A stretch of DNA of 64,000 nt from Adlercreutzia rubneri (GTDB lineage Bacteria > Actinomycetota > Coriobacteriia > Coriobacteriales > Eggerthellaceae), in contig NZ_WPOO01000012.1 in assembly GCF_009755265.1 (NCBI RefSeq), positions 28,324 through 92,323 of the forward strand, written 5' to 3'. Below are positions 41,340-50,777 of the stretch, piece by piece. The position numbers and the translations under genes were made by a program. Within the stretch, counting starts at the first letter, position 1. Every line of letters begins with the position of its first letter. The notes under the pieces are model-generated. The model was given only the letters and a program-made list of their open reading frames with translations. It did no database searches and was not told the origin of the DNA.

Positions 41340-42674
41340 TTAACTGGCATCGCGCCGGGCCATAACGGGGTCGAACTGGCATTTGCCTCGCGCACGCTGC
41401 AAGGAGGTCGGATAAAGACTGACCCGGCGGGCGATCAGATAGGCGGGAACTATCGCGACAATCGTGGCGGGCAAGGAAGCGAAGCCGAGTAGCTCGCCAG
41501 CAAACACGAGAGCCGTCAGAGTACAGTTAGTGCAGGCGGCGAAAAAGGCGACCATGCCGACGAGGGCTCCGAGAGACCTACTCGCTCCCACAGCGCCCAA
41601 GATAGATGCGGGGAGAAGCGACGACGCAGCGGAGAAGACTGCCGCGCCGAGGCAGGTGCCGATGGCGAGAACGGGCATGATCTCGCCGCCCTTGAAACCA
41701 CCGGCAAGAGTGAGCAGCGTAAGTGCCGCCTTTACGATGAAGGCCCACCAAGGCAGAGCCTCCCCCGCCAGAGCCGCCTCAATCTGCAAAAGGCCCGTAC
41801 CGCAGTACGAGCGCACGTCCTCATAGTGGAAAAGATCCGCATAGCCGACGACGAGCGCCGTGGCCACTCCCCCGACCGCCAGCGCAAAGACGGGCGCCCC
41901 GAGCCGGGCGAGACCGCCCCGAAGCTTCCCGAGCGCTCCGCAGAAAGCAAGGGCCAGCAGTCCCGCCGCCGCACCCACCGCAGCGAGCAAAAGCAGAGCC
42001 CCGACAACCCGATCCCCCATGAAGGAATCGCCTGCGAGGACAACGTCCAATACGGCCGGCGCCGCAACGGAACCCGGAAGAAAGCGTACGCCCATCGCCC
42101 GTACCACGCTCCAGGACACTAAAGACGTCACCGCCGGCGCAGCGAGCGAAGCAAGCGAGCCGGGCCTTCGGCGAAGCGCCTCGAAGGAGAACACGACGCC
42201 CGCCAACGGGGCATCCAGCATAGCGCCGAGAGCGGCGCCCATAGCCGCTGGCGCCAGCACCGTGCGGAAACGCGCGGAAACACGATCGCGCAAAAGGCCG
42301 CTTGCCGCCGCGCCCATCTGGAGCGCCGCCGCCTCCTTGCCCACCGACCCTCCGCACAGCACCGTGAGCGCCGTGCCCACGATGATCGCCGGCGCAAGCA
42401 GCGGAGGCACCGAACGCCCATCGCGAACTGCCTCCATGACCCGAGCGGTGCTCCAGGAAAAATCAAGGCCGACCGCCCGATACGCCCCATAGGAGCAAAG
42501 CCCCGCCACCGGCAGCAGCCAAACGAGCTGCGGTCGCTCCGCAAACAGGGAGGCGCCCCCGTCTACGGCAACGCTGAGCGCAACGGTGAGCAGGCCGACC
42601 AGCGCCCCGAGCACCACCAAGGCGAGCGCGAAAATCACGCCCGCCCTCGCAGATTGTCGCTTCGCGGCGCTCAT
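41340..42674 (-). CDS. ClC-family chloride channel/antiporter
   Basis: This 444-residue membrane protein is of the ClC family. The motif with the gating Glu reads GGSVGKEAAAL (GKEGP in classical members). The late anion-site region reads GGFKGGEIMPVLAIG. About ten to twelve helices are present, with no CBS domains. It should carry chloride, possibly in exchange with protons. GGGAGG precedes the ATG at 42674. The C-terminal tail (RARGKCQFDPVMARRDAS) is partly encoded by a dispersed repeat and is probably not native. It follows fdhD on the minus strand and may share the formate hydrogenlyase transcript. Confidence 0.85.
   Translation of the reverse strand: MSAAKRQSARAGVIFALALVVLGALVGLLTVALSVAVDGGASLFAERPQLVWLLPVAGLCSYGAYRAVGLDFSWSTARVMEAVRDGRSVPPLLAPAIIVGTALTVLCGGSVGKEAAALQMGAAASGLLRDRVSARFRTVLAPAAMGAALGAMLDAPLAGVVFSFEALRRRPGSLASLAAPAVTSLVSWSVVRAMGVRFLPGSVAAPAVLDVVLAGDSFMGDRVVGALLLLAAVGAAAGLLALAFCGALGKLRGGLARLGAPVFALAVGGVATALVVGYADLFHYEDVRSYCGTGLLQIEAALAGEALPWWAFIVKAALTLLTLAGGFKGGEIMPVLAIGTCLGAAVFSAASSLLPASILGAVGASRSLGALVGMVAFFAACTNCTLTALVFAGELLGFASLPATIVAIVPAYLIARRVSLYPTSLQRARGKCQFDPVMARRDAS
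41359..41384. repeat. Second copy of the 26-base repeat, inside the end of the ClC gene
   Basis: This is an exact copy of 41297-41322 (core ACGGGGTCGAACTGGCATTT), 62 bases further on and in the same orientation. It lies within the last codons of the ClC gene and supplies the tail residues GKCQFDPVMA, so the repeat has reshaped the C-terminus. Confidence 0.75.
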
Positions 42675-42695
42675 CGGCCTCCCCTTCTCAACCCC

Positions 42696-43505
42696 CTAGC
42701 GCTTCTCCCCCAAAGGGTCGTTGTAGACCACGGCCGAATCGGGACGCGCCTGGCAGATAAGCGTCAGATCGAATTCACGGGCGAGGCGAATGGTCTCGTC
42801 GGTGGGCACCGCCTTGGTGGCCAAAATCGGAACGCCGGCATGGATGGCCTTCATGACCATGTCCACCGGCAAACGACCGCTTGAGAAGATCAGCGCGTCC
42901 CGCAAATCGATGCCCTCGCGCAAAGCGGCCCCCACCACCTTGTCGAAGGCGTTGTGGCGACCCAGATCCTCGCGGCAGATGGTCACGGTGCCCCCGAGCA
43001 CGAGATAGCAGCTGTGAGTGCCCGTCGTCGCCTTGTGCAAAGGCGAATCCTCCGCAAACGCTCGCGCCGCGGCGAAGACCCATGCCGCCTCCCACGGAAT
43101 GGGCTTCACCTTGGCCGGGCGCTCGTCGCTGGTGAAGTAGCGGTTATAGACGCGGTTGCCCGTGCAGCACGAGGGAACCGTCTCGACACCCTGCCGCGAA
43201 AAATCAGCATGATGGCAGGAGAGCAGCACCGAGGCACGCGTCCCCTGATCGCATACGTAGATGTCCTCGATATCGTCGAGCCCTCCCACGATGCCCTCGG
43301 TGTAGAGACGGCCCACCACCAAATCGACCAGGTGATCGGGAGTGCAGACGACGCGCATGGTGGGCACCGTGTTGACGGTCACCTCCATGGCATGCTCGAC
43401 GAGCACCCCTCTCGCGGCGTCGCCTGCAAGTCCCGCCGGCGTCAGCAGCTCGCCCTCGCAGAGCTCCACCGGCTCGCCCTCCCGATACCGATCGATCACG
43501 TTCAT
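42696..43505 (-). CDS. fdhD: Formate dehydrogenase accessory sulfurtransferase FdhD
   Basis: This 269-residue protein passes sulfur from a cysteine desulfurase to the molybdenum cofactor, which activates formate dehydrogenases. SCCTGNRVYN holds the Cys pair at the usual sulfur-transfer site, and CREDLGRHNAFDKVVG with FSSGRLPVDMVMKA is the conserved core. The ATG lies four bases before the focA stop, with AGGAG inside the end of focA. Its place in the formate hydrogenlyase locus fits service to the FdhF-type enzyme encoded at 54436. Confidence 0.95.
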   Translation of the reverse strand: MNVIDRYREGEPVELCEGELLTPAGLAGDAARGVLVEHAMEVTVNTVPTMRVVCTPDHLVDLVVGRLYTEGIVGGLDDIEDIYVCDQGTRASVLLSCHHADFSRQGVETVPSCCTGNRVYNRYFTSDERPAKVKPIPWEAAWVFAAARAFAEDSPLHKATTGTHSCYLVLGGTVTICREDLGRHNAFDKVVGAALREGIDLRDALIFSSGRLPVDMVMKAIHAGVPILATKAVPTDETIRLAREFDLTLICQARPDSAVVYNDPLGEKR

Positions 43506-43508
43506 GAT

Positions 43509-44339
43509 CTACTTCTCCTGCTTCTTGCGGTAGATGAACCAGTAGGCCAGACCCACTAAAAGACCGCCGACAATGTTGCCGAGCGTGGCGAGCACGAGGT
43601 TGTAGGCAACGCCCCCCAGCGTCACCGCGCCGGCCGCGCCGAAGCCGAGGCCGTTGAGCACCAGGCCCATGGGAAGGAAGAACATGTTCGCCACGCAGTG
43701 CTCGAACCCGCAGGCCACGAAGGCCGAAATGGGAAGCAGGATGCCCAGAACCTTATCGGCCGTCGTCTTCGAGGAGAAGCCGATCCACACGGCCAGGCAC
43801 ACGAGGATGTTGCAGAGAATCGCCTTGAAGAAGAGCACCTCGGGCGCGAGCGACACCTTGCCGGCGGCCACCGAGACGAACGCCTCGCCCACGGCGCCCC
43901 CGTTCATACCCTGCAAATTCGACATGAAGATGATGAACATAGCCAGAAGCGATCCGGCGAGGTTGCCGACCCATACAATGCCCCAGTTGCGGAACAGGCC
44001 GCCGAAGGTGATCTTTTTCGACGCCTTCGCGCACACCATGAGCACGTTGCCCGTGAACAGCTCCGCGCCGCAGCACAGCACCAGGCACAGGCCCAGGCAG
44101 AAGCACAAGCCGCCGACGAGGCGCTGCACGCCGAAGGCCATGGTGGTGTCGCCGAGGAAGGTGCAGAAGTACATGCCGCCGAAGCCGATGAAGGCGCCGG
44201 CGAGCATGGCGGAGACGAAGCACTTGGCACCGGGCATGGCCGCCTTCGTCACGCCGATGTTCTCGGCCTTGGCCTCGGTGGCCGCCGGCGCGAGCGCATC
44301 GGGGCTCACAGCGGCCAGATCTTCTTTCACAATAGCCAT
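43509..44339 (-). CDS. focA: FocA-type formate channel
   Basis: This 276-residue formate/nitrite transporter family protein has six helices: GAFIGFGGMYFCTFLGDTT, then CGAELFTGNVLM (the N-L-x-G-N region typical of FocA), and CGFEHCVANMFFLP. It should import or export formate for the adjacent hydrogenlyase. The ATG at 44339 is chosen, with AAAGGA about 11 bases upstream; TTG 44360 is a less likely start. It follows hycI by 52 bases and precedes fdhD. Confidence 0.93.
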   Translation of the reverse strand: MAIVKEDLAAVSPDALAPAATEAKAENIGVTKAAMPGAKCFVSAMLAGAFIGFGGMYFCTFLGDTTMAFGVQRLVGGLCFCLGLCLVLCCGAELFTGNVLMVCAKASKKITFGGLFRNWGIVWVGNLAGSLLAMFIIFMSNLQGMNGGAVGEAFVSVAAGKVSLAPEVLFFKAILCNILVCLAVWIGFSSKTTADKVLGILLPISAFVACGFEHCVANMFFLPMGLVLNGLGFGAAGAVTLGGVAYNLVLATLGNIVGGLLVGLAYWFIYRKKQEK

Positions 44340-44390
44340 AGTTGTTTCAATCCTTTCCAAGTTACCAAAGGCGCACCTACGTGCGTCATC

Positions 44391-44897
44391 TCAATTCACA
44401 AAGGGATACTGCTCGAAATCGGCACCATCGGCGAGGCACTGGTACACGTGCTCCACGGCCGCGAGCACCCGGGGGCTCACCGGATCGAAGAACTCGGTCC
44501 CCGCGGGCTGCACGCCCAGAAACACGACCTCTTCGCACACGGCCTCCAGCTCGCCGAGCAGGTACGTGATGGGCAGCGTGTGGGTCGTTATAAGCGACTG
44601 GGTGGCCACGTCCGCGGCCTGAAGGCGGCGGATAGCGCCGGGCTCAAGGCCCATGGCCGCCGCATCCACCAGCAGAAGCCGCCTCGGCGCAAGGCGCCGC
44701 AGATAGCCCAGATCGTTCTCGGGGGTCTGGCCGCCGTCCACGGCCGTCCAGCCCTCCACGGGAAAATCCTCCAGCTTCTTGGCCAGAAGAGGCCCGGCCG
44801 CATCGTCGCCGCGCAGGACGCTGCCCACGCAGAAAACGATGTTGCCACCGCGTTTGGACGCCTCGCTGGCCGCGAGAATCTCCTCGGCATTCAGCAT
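44391..44897 (-). CDS. hycI: Hydrogenase maturation protease, HycI type
   Basis: This 168-residue endopeptidase cuts the C-terminal tail from the nickel-loaded large subunit. CVGSVLRGDDAAGPLL is the family signature with the first nickel-binding acidic residue; VDAAAMGLEPG and the later TTHTLP carry the second Asp and the His. The ATG at 44897 has GGAGGAGGG upstream and overlaps the end of hycH by seven bases. Its target is the large subunit encoded at 46792-48531, whose sequence runs on about 30 residues past DPCYSCTDR. Confidence 0.92.
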   Translation of the reverse strand: MLNAEEILAASEASKRGGNIVFCVGSVLRGDDAAGPLLAKKLEDFPVEGWTAVDGGQTPENDLGYLRRLAPRRLLLVDAAAMGLEPGAIRRLQAADVATQSLITTHTLPITYLLGELEAVCEEVVFLGVQPAGTEFFDPVSPRVLAAVEHVYQCLADGADFEQYPFVN

Positions 44898-45478
44898 GTG
44901 ACCCTCCTCCCCATGGCGTACACGCACGGCTCGCACTGGATCTCCTCCAAAAGACGCAGGAACTCCTCTAGCCACGCCGGGGCATCGATGGCGACAACCG
45001 CCTCCGACACGGCGCACAAGGGCGGCTCGTCGCTCACTTCCAGGGCAGCGCCCACGCGATCGAGCGCCGCGAGAACCGCGGGCTTCAGCACGGGCACGTG
45101 CTCCTTTTTCACCTCGATCTCGCCGAACTTCTCAATACCCGCCAGCTTGTCGTGGGCCCGACCCGGGCCGAGAAGCGCCAGCACGTCGGCGAACACCTCG
45201 CGCGAAGTCGTCAAGCGAGGGGCAAGGCAATCGATGACCCCGGTATGGTGCCCAATGGCCAGCGTGTAGTACAGCACCGACCGCACATCCTCAGGGATAG
45301 AGCGCTCGTGATCGACGAACTTCTCGCCCAGCCGGTAGAACACCACCTCGCGAGCCGTGCGCCCATCGGTGGTATGGGCCGCGAGCGGCCTTGTGGGCGA
45401 AAGGACGTCCCCCAAGGCCGCCGGCTCCTCGAAACCGGCGGCCTCGCGCCTGCATCGCTGTCGCACGGTCACGCTCAT
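44891..45478 (-). CDS. hycH: Formate hydrogenlyase maturation protein, HycH family
   Basis: This 195-residue protein resembles HycH/HyfJ, needed to mature the hydrogenase of formate hydrogenlyase. Recognisable features are REVVFYRLGEKFVDHER, LYYTLAIGHHTGVIDCL and the ending ECEPCVY-like QCEPCVYAMGRR. The start ATG 45478 overlaps the small-subunit stop (ATGA), and its end overlaps hycI. A longer frame to 45826 is not used. Confidence 0.85.
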   Translation of the reverse strand: MSVTVRQRCRREAAGFEEPAALGDVLSPTRPLAAHTTDGRTAREVVFYRLGEKFVDHERSIPEDVRSVLYYTLAIGHHTGVIDCLAPRLTTSREVFADVLALLGPGRAHDKLAGIEKFGEIEVKKEHVPVLKPAVLAALDRVGAALEVSDEPPLCAVSEAVVAIDAPAWLEEFLRLLEEIQCEPCVYAMGRRVTC

Positions 45479-46257
45479 TCGTCGACGACCTTGCTCAAAA
45501 GCAGCGCCTTCAGATCCATGAACACGGCGCGCTTGCGCGTATCGGTCTCGGCGGCGATGAGCGCATCGGCCGCTCCCAGGGCATCCACCGTGTCCTTGGA
45601 CAACGCCAGCATGAACTCGTCCACGATCTGCTTTCCGTAGTAGTACCCGCTCATGCGGCGCGCCTCGCGCTCGAACGCCGTGCGCACCTTGTAGGGAATG
45701 GCCGGGAAGGCCACGGGCGCCTGCTCGCCGGCCGGGGCCACATGGTGGCTCGCGTGCAACTTCTGATCCAAAAGGCCCAAAGCCGTGGCGAACCCGAAGA
45801 TCGTGGCCGGCGGCGAGGGCGGGCATCCCGGCACGTACACGTCAACTGGCAGAATCGGATCGGTGCCGCCCCACACGCAGTAGTTGTCGTGGAAGATGCC
45901 GCCCGTGCACCCGCAAGCCCCGTACGACATCACAATCTTCGGATCGGGGGCCGCATGGTAGGCCCGAAGCGCCGGCTCCCGCATGGAGCGCGTCATGGCC
46001 CCGGTATAGATGAGCATATCCGCATGGCGCGGCGAGGGCACGACCTTTATGCCGAAGCGCTCCGCGTCGAAGACCGCGGTGATGGTGGCGAAAATCTCGA
46101 TCTCGCAGCCGTTGCAACCGCCGCAATCGACGCGATAGACGTACACGGAGCGCTTGATGGACTCAAGGAGCTTCTGCTTCGCCTCGGCCACCTTCGCGTC
46201 CAGCACGACCGGATCGGGCCGCCATTGGAGATCGAGCGGAAAATCGTTCTCCAGCAT
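45475..46257 (-). CDS. hyfI: [NiFe]-hydrogenase small subunit, HycG/HyfI (NuoB-like)
   Basis: This 260-residue small subunit carries one 4Fe-4S cluster next to the nickel site. The ligands are visible as CGGCNGCE, GACGCTGGIF and PGCPPSP. It exceeds NuoB (about 180 residues) by a C-terminal helical extension (about 175-260, YKVRTAFEREARRMSGYYYG...). It is part of the hydrophilic arm with the large subunit and the HyfH ferredoxin, and is coupled to hycH by a four-base overlap. Confidence 0.93.
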   Translation of the reverse strand: MLENDFPLDLQWRPDPVVLDAKVAEAKQKLLESIKRSVYVYRVDCGGCNGCEIEIFATITAVFDAERFGIKVVPSPRHADMLIYTGAMTRSMREPALRAYHAAPDPKIVMSYGACGCTGGIFHDNYCVWGGTDPILPVDVYVPGCPPSPPATIFGFATALGLLDQKLHASHHVAPAGEQAPVAFPAIPYKVRTAFEREARRMSGYYYGKQIVDEFMLALSKDTVDALGAADALIAAETDTRKRAVFMDLKALLLSKVVDE

Positions 46258-46788
46258 TTACTCCTCCCCCCTCTCGGGCGCCTGGTGCGCAAAGGCCTCG
46301 GCATCGTCGATGCGGCGGCAATCCAGGCACAGGTCGACCTTTTCGATATCGGCCGCGGCAGAACCGCCCACGCCCGCGAGCACGCGGCGAGCGTAATCGA
46401 CCTCCTTGGCCGGGGCATAGGGCTTGCCGCAACGAGCGCAGCGGGCCACGCCGTAGGAGCAGGACTCGCGCAGATCCTCCTTGTTCGTCACGGCCAGCTC
46501 GAAGTCGGTTGTCAGCTCGATGGCGAACAGAGGGCAGACCTCCTGGCAGCGCCCGCAGAAGATGCAGCGACCGTAGCTGATATCCCACGTGAGGTAGTTC
46601 TGCTCGGCATCAAGTTCCATAGTGATGGCATTGGCGGGACAGGCGATGGCGCAGGCCGCGCACGCGATGCAGAGCTTCTCGTTGTGCTCCGGCTTGCCGC
46701 GAAACCCCGCGGGCATCTCCAGGGGAGTGAAAGGATAGCCCACCGTGGCGTCGCCGGTTTTGCGGATTTCCTTGAACAGCTTCAGCAT
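46258..46788 (-). CDS. hyfH: Two-cluster ferredoxin subunit, HycF/HyfH (NuoI-like)
   Basis: This 176-residue protein has two CxxCxxCxxxC motifs: CIACAACAIACP and CIFCGRCQEVCP. A third Cys set follows (CARC...CLDC, about residues 118-155), perhaps a zinc or extra cluster site. It links the HycB-type ferredoxins to the small subunit. The stop is directly next to the small-subunit start, and the start is three bases after the large-subunit stop. Confidence 0.92.
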   Translation of the reverse strand: MLKLFKEIRKTGDATVGYPFTPLEMPAGFRGKPEHNEKLCIACAACAIACPANAITMELDAEQNYLTWDISYGRCIFCGRCQEVCPLFAIELTTDFELAVTNKEDLRESCSYGVARCARCGKPYAPAKEVDYARRVLAGVGGSAAADIEKVDLCLDCRRIDDAEAFAHQAPERGEE

Positions 46789-46791
46789 AGC

Positions 46792-48531
46792 CTACCACCC
46801 CTTCCCGGAAAGAGGCGAGTGCGTGCGGCGGCGGCAGTAGCCCTCGAGCTGATCTTTGGTGAGCACGGTGGACGTCTTCTTCTTGACATCGACCACCGTC
46901 ACGCGATCGGTGCAGGAATAGCACGGATCCATGGAACCCACGATGATGGCGGCGTCGGCCACGGTGTTGCCGCGGAACATGTAGCGCAAAATCGGCCAGT
47001 TCGAGTACGTGGCCGCCTTGGCGCGCCAGCGATAGCATTTCTGGTTGTCCCCCACCTGAGCCCAGTGCATGTCTTCGCCGCGGGGCGCCTCGGTGTAGCC
47101 CAAGGCGAACTTGTGCGGTGTGTACTGCCAGTCTTCCGTTTGAATGGGCCCGGACGGCGCTCCCTCGAGCAGCTGCTCGATCATATCCAGGGAATCCATA
47201 AACTCCTCCACGCGCACCAGCGTGCGGCTCTGCACGTCGCAGCCGTCGTGGCTGCGCGCCGACATTCCCACGAGGAACTTGTAGCCGTCGAAGGGATGGT
47301 CGAAACGGACATCGCGGGCGATGCCGCTGCCGCGAACACAGGGCCCCACGGGGCTGAAGTCGCGGGCCACCGCCGGGTCAAGCCTTCCGATGCCGGCCGT
47401 GCGCGACTCGAAGTTGGCCGTGGACACGAGCATGTCCACGAGCGCCTCCACCTCGTGCCGCAGCTCCCGCACGTACTTGATCGTGGCGAGCTTCTGCTCG
47501 TCCAAGATGTCGCGCCGCACGCCGCCGATCAGGTTCAAGCCGTAGGTCTTGCGGGCTCCGGTGAGCAGCACGGCCAAGTCCATGGTCTTCTCGCGAACCC
47601 GGAAGAAGTGCTGGAATCCCGTATCGAACCCGCAGTAGTGGCACACCAGCCCCAGGTTCAGCAAATGAGAGTGCAAACGCTCGACCTCCAGCAAGATGGA
47701 GCGGATGTACTGGGCGCGCACGGGCACCTCGATGCCCTGGGCGTGTTCCACCGCCTCGGCGTAGGCCACCGAGTGGGCGTTGCCACAGATGCCGCAGATG
47801 CGATCCGCCAGAAACGTCACGGCGTCGTAGTTCAGGCGGCTCTCGGCCACCTTCTCCATGCCACGGTGCACGTAGAACAGGCGGTAGTCCGCATCGATGA
47901 TGTCCTCCCCTTCCACGAACAGGCGGAAGTGCCCCGGCTCGTCGGAGGTGATATGCAGAGGGCCCATGGGCACCTCGGTCGTCTCCTCGGCATGGCCCTC
48001 GTAGAGAAACGAGTAGTTCTCCACATCGGTCACGGGAGCCGGGCGCTTGCGGTAGTCCATGGAGTCCTTGCGCAGCGGATACAGATTATCGGGCCAGTCG
48101 TCCGGCAGCACGAGCCGGCGCTCGTCGGGGAGCCCCATGGCGCGCAGGCCGAACATGTCGAAGGCCTCCCGCTCGCTCCACACGCAAGCGGGAACCCGCG
48201 GGGTCACCGACGGGTATTCCATGGAATGCGGATCCACCTCGGCGCGCACCACCACGAACCCCGGATCGCTCTCCTCCATAGAGAGCAGGTAGTACAGGGC
48301 GTAGCAACCATGCAGCGGACGCTCGTCGTTGGCCACCATGTTGGGCAGCCAGCCGCCGCGGCCGTAGTACAGAAACTCCACCACATCGGGCAGCATATCG
48401 GTGGGCACCGTAATGGTCACCTGATCGGCGGCCTGCCACGTCGCATCGAGCACCGCGCCGGGAAAGGTGTCCCTCACGGCCTGAACATGGGTCTCGCCCA
48501 CGCGCAAAGGCGACTGCTTCTTCGTCGTCAT
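46792..48531 (-). CDS. hyfG: [NiFe]-hydrogenase large subunit, HycE/HyfG (NuoC-NuoD fusion), group 4
   Basis: This 579-residue subunit has a NuoC-like front (1-180) and a NuoD-like catalytic part. The four nickel-binding Cys lie in RICGICGNAHS and DPCYSCTDR, both complete. About 30 residues follow the last motif and should be removed by HycI. The sequence groups with energy-converting formate hydrogenlyase enzymes rather than complex I, which has lost these Cys. It overlaps the hyfF stop by one base. Confidence 0.95.
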   Translation of the reverse strand: MTTKKQSPLRVGETHVQAVRDTFPGAVLDATWQAADQVTITVPTDMLPDVVEFLYYGRGGWLPNMVANDERPLHGCYALYYLLSMEESDPGFVVVRAEVDPHSMEYPSVTPRVPACVWSEREAFDMFGLRAMGLPDERRLVLPDDWPDNLYPLRKDSMDYRKRPAPVTDVENYSFLYEGHAEETTEVPMGPLHITSDEPGHFRLFVEGEDIIDADYRLFYVHRGMEKVAESRLNYDAVTFLADRICGICGNAHSVAYAEAVEHAQGIEVPVRAQYIRSILLEVERLHSHLLNLGLVCHYCGFDTGFQHFFRVREKTMDLAVLLTGARKTYGLNLIGGVRRDILDEQKLATIKYVRELRHEVEALVDMLVSTANFESRTAGIGRLDPAVARDFSPVGPCVRGSGIARDVRFDHPFDGYKFLVGMSARSHDGCDVQSRTLVRVEEFMDSLDMIEQLLEGAPSGPIQTEDWQYTPHKFALGYTEAPRGEDMHWAQVGDNQKCYRWRAKAATYSNWPILRYMFRGNTVADAAIIVGSMDPCYSCTDRVTVVDVKKKTSTVLTKDQLEGYCRRRTHSPLSGKGW

Positions 48532-50108
48532 TACTCGAACACCTCCTCGGGGGTATCATCGAAAGCCAAAGCCGCCAGGGCATCTTCGAACAAGCTGCCG
48601 GAAGAGAGGCCCTCTTCCTCGTAGGACATGACAATGGCGCTGGCCTCTTCAATGGAGCCGGCCAAGGGCCCCGGCAGCGCCACGCCGAGCAGCACCACCA
48701 AAGCGAGGAGCACCACCTCGGGCACAAGCGCCAAAGCGGGCACGTCGCCGCGCTTCACGCCCTCGGGCACGCGCCCCAGCGCCGATCCGGTGATCATGCG
48801 CACGAGCGCCATAATCACCACCACGAGCGCCACGAGCACAAGCGCCACGGCCCACCAAACTTCCGCGGCCACGCCGGCGAGAACCATGAACATCTCGCTG
48901 ACGAACATGGCAAAGGGAGGGAAGCCCGCCAAAGCCAGGCAGCCGGCCGCGAACAGCACGCCGGTCACCGGCGCCACCGAAATGATGCCCGAGATCTTCG
49001 CGAGGTCGCGCGTGTGGTACTTCATCATCACATTGCCGGACAGGCAGAACATGAGGGCCTTGGTGAGGCCGTGGGCAACGCAGTGCACGAGCCCGGCGAT
49101 GATGCCGAGGGGGCCGCCGATGCCGAAGCATACGGCGATGAGCCCCACGTTCTCGCACGAGCTGTAGGCCAGCTTGCGCTTGAGGTCGTTCTGCTTGTAC
49201 ACCTCGAAGGCCGCATAGCACACCGACAGCACGCCCAGGATCATCATGACCGTCTGGGGGAACGTCGCGCCCACATTGGCCGCCGTCAGAATGTAGAAGC
49301 GCAGCACAATGAGGATGGCACATTTCAAAAGCACGCCGGAGAGGAGGGCCGACACCGGGCTCGGCGCCTCGGAGTGGGCATCGGGGAGCCACGTGTGCAT
49401 GGGGAACAGGCCCGCCTTGGTTCCAAAACCGATGGCCGCGAATACGAACGCGATCATCATGAGGGACCGGTCCATGAACGGCGCGTTGGGAAGGATGGCT
49501 GTCCAGAACACCGCCTGGTGCGGATCGGCCATAATGTCGGCGGCGTTCGCATAGACGAGCAGCGTCCCGAACAAGCCGAAGGCCACGCCAGCCGTGCAGA
49601 CGATGACGTACTTCCAAGCCGCCTCCAGGGCGAGTTTCGTGCGGTACACACCGACGAGAAACACCGTGGAAAGCGTCGTGGCCTCCACCGAAACCCACAT
49701 CATGATGATGTTGTTGGAGGTGACGGCGAGAATCATCGAGAACACGAACAGACTGAAGAAGGCATAGTACTGCTTCACCTGGGAGGGCCCGAGTTTGCCC
49801 TCGGCCACATCGTGGGCCACATAGGGCAGCGAGTACACGCCCGTGCAAGGCGCGATGACGGCGATGAGCCCCAAGAACAGGGCGCTGAGGCCATCGAGAT
49901 GGAACCACTCCCCCAAAGCGAAGATGTCGCTGCCCGCAAAGGCGGCCACCACAAGCGTCAGACCCGCTACCGCGACGCCCGCCAGGGAGAGTACGTGAAG
50001 AGTCTCGTAGGCGCCGCGGGGAGTCGATTTCGCTGGCAGCACGGCAATGAGCAGCGCCGCCGCCAAAGGACAGCCCAAAAGCACCAGAAGTAACATTGAG
50101 TAATCCAT
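48531..50108 (-). CDS. hyfF: Membrane subunit HyfF (NuoL/M/N-like)
   Basis: This 525-residue antiporter-like subunit has about 14 helices. KAGLFPMHTWLPDAHSEAPSPVSALLSG carries the conserved Lys and the TWLPDAH loop of proton-pumping subunits. Lys/His later in YSSCENVGLIAVCFGIG and GLVHCVAHGLTKALMFCLSG complete the half-channel pattern. It would couple hydrogen production to ion movement. It resembles HyfF of Escherichia coli hydrogenase 4 in length. Confidence 0.9.
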   Translation of the reverse strand: MDYSMLLLVLLGCPLAAALLIAVLPAKSTPRGAYETLHVLSLAGVAVAGLTLVVAAFAGSDIFALGEWFHLDGLSALFLGLIAVIAPCTGVYSLPYVAHDVAEGKLGPSQVKQYYAFFSLFVFSMILAVTSNNIIMMWVSVEATTLSTVFLVGVYRTKLALEAAWKYVIVCTAGVAFGLFGTLLVYANAADIMADPHQAVFWTAILPNAPFMDRSLMMIAFVFAAIGFGTKAGLFPMHTWLPDAHSEAPSPVSALLSGVLLKCAILIVLRFYILTAANVGATFPQTVMMILGVLSVCYAAFEVYKQNDLKRKLAYSSCENVGLIAVCFGIGGPLGIIAGLVHCVAHGLTKALMFCLSGNVMMKYHTRDLAKISGIISVAPVTGVLFAAGCLALAGFPPFAMFVSEMFMVLAGVAAEVWWAVALVLVALVVVIMALVRMITGSALGRVPEGVKRGDVPALALVPEVVLLALVVLLGVALPGPLAGSIEEASAIVMSYEEEGLSSGSLFEDALAALAFDDTPEEVFE

Positions 50109-50111
50109 GGC

Positions 50112-50777
50112 TTATCCCTTCAGCTCGCAGAGGTCGTCGGCGTCAAGGGTGTGCGCATAGCGCGCCATGCGCCACACGAGCACCGCCAAGATAATCACCG
50201 CGAAGATGGCGTCGGTGGCGACGCCGATCTCCACCAGCTCCGGCGCCTGAGGCGCCAGAAGCGCGAGCGTCACATGGGAGCCGTTCTCCATCAGGCAGTA
50301 TCCGAAGATCTGCTTGAAGATGGAGCGCTGGATAACGATGCAGGTGAGCCCGATGAAGAAGTGCGCGAGCGACACGGCCAGCGTGGGCTTGACCGCCGCA
50401 GCCGTGGGCAAATCGATGCCGGAGACGGCCACGAAGCAGACGAACACCTCCACGGCCACCAGCGCCACCGACTTCATGGGGTTTAGCTTCGGCGGAAGGT
50501 CCGCCTCGGCGTCGTCGCCAATCTTCTTCAGCGTGAACAGCAGGATGGCGGGCACGAGCACCACCTTCGTGGCGAAGGCCGTGGCCGACCAGGTGAACAG
50601 CTCTGTCGAGCCCGTGACGGCGCCGAGCGAAGCGAGCACGCCAACGAGCACCAGGGACTGCAGCGAGTACAAGAAGGCCGCCGCCCGTCCGGTGCGGGCG
50701 AGCACCACCATCATCGAGGTGATGATGAGGCAGGCGCCGAGCACATTGACTAATGGGTAACCGAACATATTCACCAC
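50112..50777 (-). CDS. hyfE: Membrane subunit HyfE (NuoK-related)
   Basis: This 221-residue protein of the HyfE family has about six helices. Its second half resembles NuoK. It joins the antiporter-like subunits to the rest of the membrane arm. It lies between hyfC and hyfF with spacings of zero and three bases. Its presence distinguishes this locus from the simpler Hyc (hydrogenase 3) type, which has no HyfE. Confidence 0.87.
   Translation of the reverse strand: MVNMFGYPLVNVLGACLIITSMMVVLARTGRAAAFLYSLQSLVLVGVLASLGAVTGSTELFTWSATAFATKVVLVPAILLFTLKKIGDDAEADLPPKLNPMKSVALVAVEVFVCFVAVSGIDLPTAAAVKPTLAVSLAHFFIGLTCIVIQRSIFKQIFGYCLMENGSHVTLALLAPQAPELVEIGVATDAIFAVIILAVLVWRMARYAHTLDADDLCELKG

Noticed and set aside
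45391..48624. A 1077-codon plus-strand open frame across the hydrogenase genes
   Set aside because: It is antisense to the large and small hydrogenase subunits, which have all metal-binding residues. The composition is that of a shadow frame.
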